This document shows positions 56,801-64,000 of a stretch of 64,000 nucleotides of DNA, in pieces. This DNA comes from Patiria miniata. Its lineage: Eukaryota; Echinodermata; Asteroidea; Valvatida; Asterinidae. The number at the start of each line of letters is the position of its first letter. Position 1 is the first letter of the stretch. The stretch lies in assembly GCF_015706575.1 (NCBI RefSeq), contig NW_024037076.1, positions 18,542,898-18,606,897 of the forward strand, written 5' to 3'. The position numbers and the translations under genes were made by a program. Under the pieces are notes generated by a model, which worked only from the letters and a program-made list of their open reading frames with translations, ran no database searches and had not been told where the DNA came from.

Positions 56801-59800
56801 TCAGCTGATCTGAGGAAAAGTTGCATGCCTGAGATTTGTTGTGAAAAAAAGTACACTTTAATGATTAAAGTTTGTGACTCATGATCAGAGGGCCAGGAGT
56901 TCGAATCCTGCCGCTGACCATTTGTTGTGTCCTTGGGCAAGCCACTTTACCCCCACTTGCCTATCACTCTACCAAGGAGTACAAATGGATACTGACATTA
57001 GGTGGGGAGTTTCCTGCAATGGACTAAAATAGAAATATTTTCAGTTGTTTCATGAAAAGGAATATTGGCTCAAAACAGACTTAACTTGCAAACAAGCAGT
57101 AAATACTGTGGCACTGAAAATACACACACATATTTACTTCATTCTTCAAGGGAAAAGGTCTGAGAAAAACTTTCACGCAACTTTATAAAACTTTGCAAAA
57201 GGCAAAACCTATAAACTGGTCAGATTTTCCAGTCAAGTTGCATTTTGAAAGAATGCATGATTACCCAAAACCCATCTGTTCCACCAATAATTGATTCATT
57301 AGTCAGCAGTGCCTGTGTTTATCGATAAAATTAATTTATTTATTTACTTAAATTGTTGACTATTTGTAAGCGCTGCGATTTAGTTTACTAATTATTTTTA
57401 TTTTTTGGTGGGGAAAGTGGAATACAGTCAAGTCTCGTTATAACAAACTCGTTCGGACCTAGCCAAATTGTTTGTTATATCAGAATATTGTATTAAGAGG
57501 AACATCAGTCCCATTCATTGTGCATATAAATGCACAGTCGGGACTAAGGCTTTATGTTTGTTATAACCAGAATTTTGTACTAACAGAGTTTGTACTAACG
57601 AGAGTCGTCTGTTCATTGACACTTTGTAGATATCGCTTGTAACACTGCAAGAAGGAAATGCTATAAAATGCAAAAATTGCACACATTTCTGTGTCGCCAA
57701 AACAAAGTTTTGGGGGACACTTACCAGTCCTAAATTCTGTATGTCTGTGAAAAAAGGCAGCACGTGCGATCCACGGATCACTGGTCTACTTAGCTTTGAA
57801 CTCTTTATGATGCAATTTCTCCCTCAGGTTATGTTTACTTACGGTGCTTTGGTTGGGTTTAGTAGACTCTTGTACTGTTCGTGAGATGCATACTGAATGG
57901 CAGCGTACGGGATGATGCGGGCCATCGTAGCCGAGTTGCCGCGCCATAGGGCGATGATTCCCTCGTTGTGGTACACCTTGGAGATAAGGTTCAGAGCCTT
58001 GCGGGGGCTAAAATGCATATCAGAGGCTGTGAAAAGACCAAAAACAACACAACGGTGGACATCGTACATTGATCATTCTAGCAATAGAGGGCTCTCACTG
58101 ACCCATGTGACCCAGCCTACATCTGAGTACCGGAGAGCAAAGATCGTACAGCACCGTACCCAGTGGGTAGTAGGCAAGCCTTCAAAGCTCTGATGGATGG
58201 CACAAACTGTGAGAGAAACACCGAGCCAACACCCAGTGCTGGATCCACACGATTATGATAACCATACACGGCAGAGGGAGTGACCATTATGCCATTTGAC
58301 AAAGAAGTTTAAGTTGTTTTATGTGAAAATATTAAAGCACTGCTGTCTAGAAAACAAAAATAAATTGTAATGATAATACATTGTATATCGCTTTCCATCG
58401 TACCAACAATCTCAAAGCGTTTTACAACTAGTCCCCTGTTCATCAGGCCACGATCGAGACCACGTGGCAGCCGATATATCTGCACACATTTGGCCTCTAC
58501 CCTCACAGGTACCCTTTTATACTCCTGGGTTGAGAGAGGCAATTGCATCTAAGTGTCTTGCCCAAGGGTACAATCACCATGTTCCCGGCAGGGTTCCAAC
58601 CCACACATCATCGTACATGATGACCAAACGCTTGCCTTCTGCAATGGTGGTCGATCATTGGAAAACTGGATGGTCAGGTGGTACTCTGAAGTGATACGAT
58701 TGGAACCTATTAAGCTATTTGGGCCACATCCAAAATGGACTTCTTGTTGTATTTGGCTATGGCTACTTAATGCAACGTGCTAATGACAAATAACCTCAAA
58801 AAAAGAAAAGAAGCAGTAGCCACTAAATACCAATGTTGTAGTCAAGTTCCTCTCCGAGTCAAACAGGTATACTGCAATATAAGCTGGTACATAAGAATTA
58901 CTCCTGAGAACTTACATGGAGTGGTTCGTGTATGTTGGCATTTGATTATTGGTAAGCTGAAAATGTCCAAAAATTTGCAGAAGGACTCGGACCCATCTGA
59001 GTCTACATTTGATTCAAACTGGCTTGATCGTAATTCGAAAGTGAAACTCACTTTGAAAAAGGATCTTTGTCCTATCCAGGGGCGCAATCACCGTCTTGGC
59101 GGTGGCTCCAGCGACTGCTCCCGCCGTCAGTGACACTGTCACCTCTTTCCATGTTGCGGCTTGCTGTCAAGATGAAATAAAACAGAAATCTTGTCATCAT
59201 TCTGTGGCGGTAAATAGCTCCTTGGCTTGTATGGGGGTCATTCCATAAATATGGGGTCCAAATGTGTGACACTTTTTTGTGGACCTGTTACACCTAAACT
59301 CACCTGTGTAATTTACCATGCAAGTATCAACAACAATGACTTCAAACTTTTTTAAATTTGTTTAGGAGATACTTTGCTTTACATGATCACTCTTTGAGAT
59401 AGTATACAAATAATGAATGTTTATGAGTGCAATGGAAGGAATATTTTCATAAGGTGAAAGTTTGACTATTCCATTCAATGAGATGAAGCTGAGTTGAATG
59501 GAACAGTCAATCTTTCACTGATTTTACTTCATTGCAATGGCCATCCACAATAATTATAAATCCACTATTGTAAGTGTCAGGGTTCATGTCAAAGGTTAAG
59601 ATCGACACAGTGACACAGGATGTGTCATGGTCTAGCATTTAGGAGCACCGGAATCATGCTCTGGTGTTTCAGAGGCAAAAGTGGCATGGGTGGTCACTTG
59701 TGCCCTTAAGCAGGGCACTTAACGAAATTGCTTCGTCCTTCGGATGGGACGTAAAGCCGTAGGTCCCGTGTATTGTATAATGCATGTAAAAGAACCCAGT

Positions 59801-60578
59801 AACACTTATCGCTAAGAGAGGGGGTTCGCACCGGTGTTTCTGGCAAGTGCGTTTATCCTCATACATATGAGGCTGCACTTTCAAGGAAGGATGGAAGGAA
59901 GGAAGGATGGAAGGAAGGGTCAGTACGGTCGGTCATGTACGGTCAACACGTTGTGCTAGCGCTGCAATCTCATAGCAAAAGCAAAGTTCATGCTCCGGGA
60001 TCGTCACAAGGAACGTGTGTAGCAGAGTTTGAGCAGTTTCACTTTTTTATGCCTTACATAAAGTATACATACACTGAACGTTGATTTTGATTATTCATTC
60101 CCTTCACGTTTGACCCAAGAATATTTATCAAGAGTGTCCTCCCAATAAGCCTCTGTACTGATGACGTCTCACTTTGTTTACGTGTGTGCTTTCCTATGGT
60201 GCTCAGTGGACCGTGTGCCCCCACTGGCTCCATAGGAAAGTGCACATGTAAACAAAGTGAGACGTCATCAGTACAGAGGCTTATTGGAACAGTTTTAGTT
60301 TCCCGCACTTTAGTTTTCCTGCCAGTGAGATAGCAGGGGGGACCTCAGTTTTAAAATAATTCACTCTTAACAGAGATCTTCTTCAATGCTCAAACACAGA
60401 CTAGTGTTACATTACAATTCTGAAAAGTTGACATACAAAAAGTCAAATTCCAGCCAACATGCTGGACTACCTTTTGGGCATGTTTGCCCTTGTCCGTCTT
60501 GATGGAGATGTCGCACAGGTGATGATGATCCTCCTGGATCCGCCTGATTGGATGTTCCTCCTCCGATCTCTCAATCAT
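53870..60578 (-). CDS. SLC25A42: Mitochondrial coenzyme A carrier, SLC25A42 type (six coding exons, 331 residues)
   Basis: Exons in order: 60471-60578, 59052-59163, 57843-58026, 55952-56068 (or the alternative 56128-56244), 55224-55375, 53870-54192. All are GT-AG with matching phases; 996 bp including the stop. SLC25 carriers are inner-membrane six-helix antiporters; this family exchanges CoA for adenine nucleotides. The three signature motifs are PLDRTK (64-69), PLDCVRARM (159-167) and PLDVVRRRM (254-262). Stretches diagnostic of SLC25A42 include [28 protein letters not shown] [10 protein letters not shown] and [18 protein letters not shown]. Human SLC25A42 is about 318 residues. The start is uncertain: the Met at 60578 is preferred because an acceptor (TTCATTTCAG) ends at 60699, but the frame stays open to a Met at 60722. 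Introns carry SINEs and MITEs. Confidence 0.95.
55480..55734 (-). mobile_element. Truncated CCCTAA-ended MITE in SLC25A42 intron 4
   Basis: Inverted and shortened copy of the 56375-56765 family: GGTCTGGCCCAAGACCTTGA, CAATCCTGCAAAATCCTCC, ending GGTTAGGG before TTAA (55735-55738). The far end is lost in a GTGTT-rich stretch. Confidence 0.7.
55952..56068 (-). other. SLC25A42: SLC25A42 exon 4A (ancestral-like alternative)
   Basis: The 117-bp exon encodes part of residues 135-174, including [19 protein letters not shown]. Acceptor TTCGTTGAAG|G and donor GAAAG|GTACAA. It enters and leaves in the same phase, so either it or the upstream copy can be used without breaking the frame. Its residues at the five variable positions (I140, G150, T155, L156, E173) are closer to the vertebrate protein, as I recall it, than those of copy B. 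Confidence 0.85.
56128..56244 (-). other. SLC25A42: SLC25A42 exon 4B (tandem duplicate, candidate mutually exclusive exon)
   Basis: The tandem period is 176 bp (117-bp exon plus 59 bp of intron). Copy B has 13 differences from copy A: 8 synonymous and 5 replacement (I140L, G150S, T155A, L156I, E173Q). It keeps an open frame, the PLDCVRARM signature, acceptor TTCGGTGAAG|G and donor CAAAG|GTACTT. The intron between B and A is only 56069-56127. The Gly-to-Ser change falls in the Gly-rich packing motif of transmembrane helix 3. Confidence 0.85.
56375..56765 (+). mobile_element. TTAA-flanked MITE in SLC25A42 intron 3
   Basis: TTAA at 56371-56374 and 56766-56769. It begins CCCTAGCCACCCTGAATCC and ends CTAGGGAGTTAGGG. 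It is collinear with 30604-30993. The ends suggest a piggyBac-type origin; this is inference. It lies about 130 bp upstream of exon 4B. Confidence 0.8.
56865..57015 (+). mobile_element. tRNA-derived SINE-like element
   Basis: A B-box-like GAGTTCGAATCC (56900-56911) is followed by GTGTCCTTGGGCAAGCCACT and CTACCAAGGAGTACAAATGG, the usual 3' body of SINEs in marine invertebrates. The A box is weak. No target duplication found. Confidence 0.55.
57425..57611 (-). mobile_element. Tc1/pogo-like MITE, copy 2
   Basis: Inverted copy of 47493-47679, preceded by TA. The ends are CAGTCAAGTCTCGTTATAAC and GAGAGTCGTCTG; the right end is decayed. It lies in SLC25A42 intron 3. Confidence 0.7.
58362..58680 (-). 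mobile_element. SINE-like element in SLC25A42 intron 2
   Basis: On the minus strand there is a B-box-like GGGTTGGAACCCTGCC, then CCTTGGGCAAGACACTTA, then CGCTTTGAGATTG...TTGTAC...CGCTATA-like 3' sequence. This order is that of tRNA-derived SINEs with a LINE-like tail. Confidence 0.55.
59630..59935 (+). mobile_element. SINE with conserved central domain in SLC25A42 intron 1
   Basis: It contains GGGCACTTAACGAAATTGCT, TCGTCCTTCGGATGGGACGT, GTCCCGTGTATTGTATAATG and AAAGAACCCAGTAACACTTA, a block I recognise from widespread metazoan SINE families, and ends in a (GGAA)n tail near 59885-59918. Confidence 0.65.
60143..60286. repeat. Long hairpin in SLC25A42 intron 1
   Basis: The arms start CAATAAGCCTCTGTACTGAT and are perfectly complementary for the first 39 bp, then nearly so to 57 bp. 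The loop is about 30 bp. Each arm contains TGACGTCTCACTTTGTTTAC. It has MITE structure; no target duplication was recognised. Confidence 0.85.
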
Positions 60579-60959
60579 GACTGATGCTGTGCAGGCATTG
60601 GACGGCTTCAAAACAGGGTTTATGACAGACTTCAAACAACTGGTGTTCAGATCTCGATCGATACTGTTTAAGTGTAGACCATTGTCAAGTTTGTCATTCT
60701 GAAATGAAGAGACAAAACTCATAATAGACCATTATCATGTTGTAGCCATCTTGACTTTTTTCCCATTCAAATCAACGTAACCAAAGCGAGGATGGAAGAA
60801 AAAATAGTCTGGTTCCTTTTTGCACAAACAACATTATCATTCAGTACTGTTATTGGATACAGGGAACATGACTGAAATGGTGGCAGCCTGATAAAGGTCT
60901 ATTGCAGAACACCTCGCAACTCATATCACCTGATAGCCGTAGCACCCCAGCTATGGAGG

Positions 60960-61290
60960 TTTCAAATCAACTAGGTCCTAAACCAAGTCGGTCGAGTCAA
61001 CTCAGTCCCAGATCAACTCGGTCAAACATCAACTCAGTCCCAGATCAACTCAGTCCCAGGTCAACTCAGTCCCGAGTCAACTCGGTCCCAGATCAACTCA
61101 GTCAAACATCAACTCAGTCCCAGATCAACTGGGTCCCAGGTCAACTCAGTCCCGAGTCAACTCGGTCCAAGATCAACTCAGTCAAACATCAACTCAGTTC
61201 CAGATCAATTCGGTCCCAGGTCAACTCAGTCCCAAGTCAACTTGGTCCCAGGTCAACTCTGTCCCAGGTCAACTTGGTCCCAGGTCAACT
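60960..61290 (+). repeat. 16-bp minisatellite, about 20 copies
   Basis: Units are variants of CAGTCCCAGATCAACT, with recurrent alternatives GGTCAAACATCAACT and AGTCCCGAGTCAACT arranged in a higher-order pattern. A 130-residue frame runs through it only because the repeat has no stop; it is not coding. It lies just upstream of the first identified SLC25A42 exon. Confidence 0.9.
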
Positions 61291-62809
61291 GTGAAAGTTA
61301 TGAACAAAATTGCTATAGCAAGGCACAAATTAAGGTATACATCAAGAATACAAGCGACCTTCAAAGTTTCCAACCTTTGTTTGCATAAATTAATTTTGTC
61401 CACAGGGACAGAGTTGACTTGGAAACACATTTTGGTTTGGGACCGAGTAGACCTGCACCCCTATGGAGTCATGGTCTCCGTTGACTGCTTTCAATACACC
61501 TTCTACTGCTACAACTCCATATCTGCGTATCCGCATGGCTAGTGTGCGATGGAAACATGAGAACTTTTGTTTGCATATCATTACATTGACTTGAAGCTTG
61601 TGCATCGTACAGTGACCACACAGCAAATTTGAAAAGGAAAATTGAGTGCGTAAATAGACATTTTAAAGGTGACACTTGCGCTGCAAATGCATGAAATGAT
61701 GAACAGAGCTTACAAATTTACTGGGTAATATTCCTCAATAGATCTCAATGTAAACTAATTAAATTTTGGCAAAATAAAGATTGTGGGGTATTAAGTCATA
61801 TGACATACGACCTGGCAAGTTTAGCGTATCCATGATGTTGGGCGCGATCGGTCGATTTATTCAATCGGTCGATCGCGCTGCACTATCGGTCTTTCGCGTT
61901 GGGCTTTCGGTCGATCATGACTTTATTATCGGTCAATCGTGCCGCCACCATGGCTACCATTTAAATACCTTTTCTTTCTCATTCAACGCTCTTGAGGTTT
62001 TTATTTGAAAAATATGAAAAAGGTAAAGTCGCAGATCAGAATCAAAGATACTGATGTGAGTTTTAGGTCAGGGAAAAAGATGGTTCCGTAACGATAGCAG
62101 TTGAAAATCGCGTTTAATACAGCTGCCGTATAAACGGCTGCGTAAATTAAAATTTGACTTTTTTCTCTTAATCTTACACTTTTTAAAGGGAACCGGGCCC
62201 ACACAATCGCCACATTCTTAGTTTTATTCCTTGACTTCGTCGCAGTAGTGTACATAGACGGAATCCATGAGCTACGGTATTGCACCCAACACAAAAATAA
62301 AGTATAACATTAACAACAAAAAACACTTTAAAGTTTTATTCGTATTGAGCCTTTTCGAGCTGACATGACGAAGTCAGAAGTCTGGTCTAGTCAGCGGCAT
62401 ATTTTGAGAACCGGCAGCATTCCGCACAAAACTGCTGGGGGCATTGAAATGATTGATCATGTTAATGACATAGGCCTTCACTCACAGAAAATTACCTAGA
62501 TACGAAAGATCTTGCAGCATGGCTTTCAAAATGAGTCAGAGATTACTGGGGGTTTTTGCAGAGGAATTCAACATTCGGAAACGCAGCCGCACAATTTCCT
62601 CGCACAACATGTGTAAACGGAATTGCATCATAATTTGTACGTGTATTACAATAGACAGGGAACAAGACTTTGTCCTTCGCAGGAACTGGTAATGAAAATG
62701 TAACGATAATAGTCTGGTTCCATCAGTCTAGGTCATGCCTCAGGTCCCCTCGAAACAAATTGCGTCTCAGCGAGGTCCGATCCGGATATCAGACTAGAAG
62801 AAGACCAAA
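61291..62809. promoter_or_regulatory. Intergenic region between the divergent SLC25A42 and EF-hand genes
   Basis: The region should hold both promoters and any non-coding first exons. GATCGGTCGAT-type motifs (CGGTCGATCGCG, TCGGTCGATCATG, ATCGGTCAATCGTG) cluster at about 61846-61942. No TATA box or first exon could be placed with confidence. Confidence 0.35.
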
Positions 62810-62956
62810 ATGGTAAATGTTGAAGCGAACTTTTACTGCTAATTTAACCCAAATTTCCTGAATGTTCTCCTGAGAAACTTATTTGAAATATTTGTTAAAT
62901 TTCACTTCCTTTTATTTCTTTGCAGGCACACGTCTTCACGCAGAAGCAAATCGATG
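62810..62956 (+). CDS. 5' end of a calmodulin/myosin light chain-type EF-hand gene (partial)
   Basis: Exon 1 codes only the initiator Met (62810-62812, ATG|GTAAATG). After a 113-bp intron with a good acceptor (TTATTTCTTTGCAG), a 31-bp exon at 62926-62956 reads AHVFTQKQID plus one base before GTAGGT. Calmodulin-family genes share exactly this plan: an intron right after the ATG, then a 31-bp exon ending one base into the codon before the first EF-hand (calmodulin reads ADQLTEEQIA there). The next exon, with the first EF-hand, would lie beyond the window. The family call rests on gene structure and ten residues, so it is an inference. A chance pair of splice sites is possible. Confidence 0.55.
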
Positions 62957-64000
62957 GTAGGTGTAATTTAAATTGGATGAAATAGGCCTACAAATTCAGT
63001 TCAGTTGAAGTTTGCATAGGCCTGCGTACTTATGTCACGTCAATGAACAACGGTAAAGGAATGTGTCCTATTGTGTTTTACTTTTTTAGTGGGCGAGCAG
63101 ATTTAACCACGCCCTCGTTACTTTATTCTTATTTCCCTGTGATCATAAGTTAGAGTTTATTTCTTGTTATGGGAATTTAAAAAAAACCTTAAAAACTAAT
63201 AGTCTTTCAGTTTCAAAACAATTAGCCTACATGTAACTAATTAATTGGGCTCTGCCTCTGTTTTAAAAAAACAAGTTAGGCTAAATTTTTCTTAATTCTA
63301 AAGTTGGCAAAAAGGAAAAAATATGTAAATTTTTCAATATGAGTCTAGTAATCGTTGTATATCCTGATGTGAATTTGGTGTTTGTCACTTTTGTGTACAA
63401 AGTCTGTGAAATTTTCCATATTTTCCAACAAAATTCTAAATTTGGCATTATCTCCCATGTGGTATTGTCGAGCGCAATTTGAGTCTCCCGCGCAAGTTTA
63501 AACTTGCGCGAGGGACTCCCGAAGCACGCAAATTACACCGCGCCATTTTAATTTGCGTGCTCAAGTTACAACTTGCGCAAAGGCGATCGCAATTTGAGAA
63601 CCTTGCGGGCGGGATTTTCATTGATGAAGAAAACTAAATGTTCGAAACACAAGTGCATGGAGAAATAAATTAATAAATAATGGAATAAATTAATGCACAA
63701 AGAAATAAATAAAAAGTGGAATTCAATTAGCGTCAATGAAAAGAAACATTGAGATTTAGCAGTGCATATCAGAGAAGTTTTTTAGGGGGCGGGGACGGGA
63801 AGGGGACCAGGCAAGCAATAATTAAGCACGGTGATTGCTTGGAGAGAGTACTGAAGTTGTTCGAAAATGGAGACAACTTGCTTCAAGGTTTTTTACCTTG
63901 CATATGTAAAACTAATTAGCATTTTATTTATATTCTTAAATGTAAATAAATCATAATTTCCTAGGGGTAACCTGTTGTTAACGTAAAAGAATGATTATCA
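62957..64000 (+). other. Presumed intron 2 of the EF-hand gene
   Basis: No EF-hand exon is seen before the window ends. The interval holds a GC-rich palindromic cluster at about 63470-63605 and an AAATAAATT-rich stretch at about 63660-63715. Confidence 0.4.

Noticed and set aside
56869-56915. A real tRNA gene suggested by GGAGTTCGAATCC
   Set aside because: No cloverleaf can be drawn upstream, and a SINE body follows; it is a tRNA-derived SINE.
60579-60722. A longer SLC25A42 N-terminus starting at the Met at 60722
   Set aside because: The extension crosses a convincing acceptor (TTCATTTCAG) and has no resemblance to the family; kept only as an alternative.
60902-61294. 130-residue Ser/Gln-rich frame
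   Set aside because: It is simply the 16-bp minisatellite translated in a stop-free frame.

Overview
The window is animal nuclear DNA. It is AT-rich and gene-poor, its genes have GT-AG introns, and short non-autonomous transposons are dense. The gene set and the short motifs AGGCCTA and TACATGTA that recur throughout suggest a marine deuterostome invertebrate; I lean towards an echinoderm, but that assignment is an inference. Nothing looks prokaryotic or viral.

Layout. (1) 1-6.5 kb: an intact three-exon CYP2-clan cytochrome P450 on the + strand, enclosed by two inverted copies of a ~618-bp transposon and, further out, by ~300-bp direct repeats. (2) 7.8-17.3 kb, minus strand: a complete seven-exon cathepsin L-type cysteine protease (336 residues) whose introns carry several MITEs. 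(3) 17.4-27.7 kb: no gene found; transposon remnants, including a degenerate non-LTR reverse transcriptase fragment, tRNA-derived sequences and G-rich hAT-like repeats. (4) 27.7-28.7 kb, minus strand: a rhodopsin-class GPCR with all seven helices but a one-base frameshift in TM3. (5) 29-53.8 kb: no convincing gene; MITEs, tandem arrays, two foldback elements with minisatellite arms (34.1-36.6 kb), a ~6.2-kb segment bounded by ~0.6-kb inverted repeats (37.2-43.3 kb) and, inside it, a ~235-bp satellite. (6) 53.9-60.6 kb, minus strand: a complete SLC25A42-type mitochondrial CoA carrier. (7) 62.8 kb to the window end, plus strand: the first two exons of what looks like a calmodulin/myosin light chain-type EF-hand gene, divergent from SLC25A42.

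The most interesting observation is in SLC25A42. The 117-bp exon that encodes the start of the second carrier repeat is present twice in tandem. Both copies are open, both have splice sites and the same phase, and their differences are mostly synonymous. They are separated by only 59 bp of intron. This is the architecture expected of mutually exclusive alternative exons.

The genes do not form an obvious pathway. P450 (ER oxidation), cathepsin L (lysosomal proteolysis), GPCR (surface receptor), CoA carrier (mitochondrial inner membrane) and EF-hand protein (calcium signalling) appear to be unrelated neighbours.
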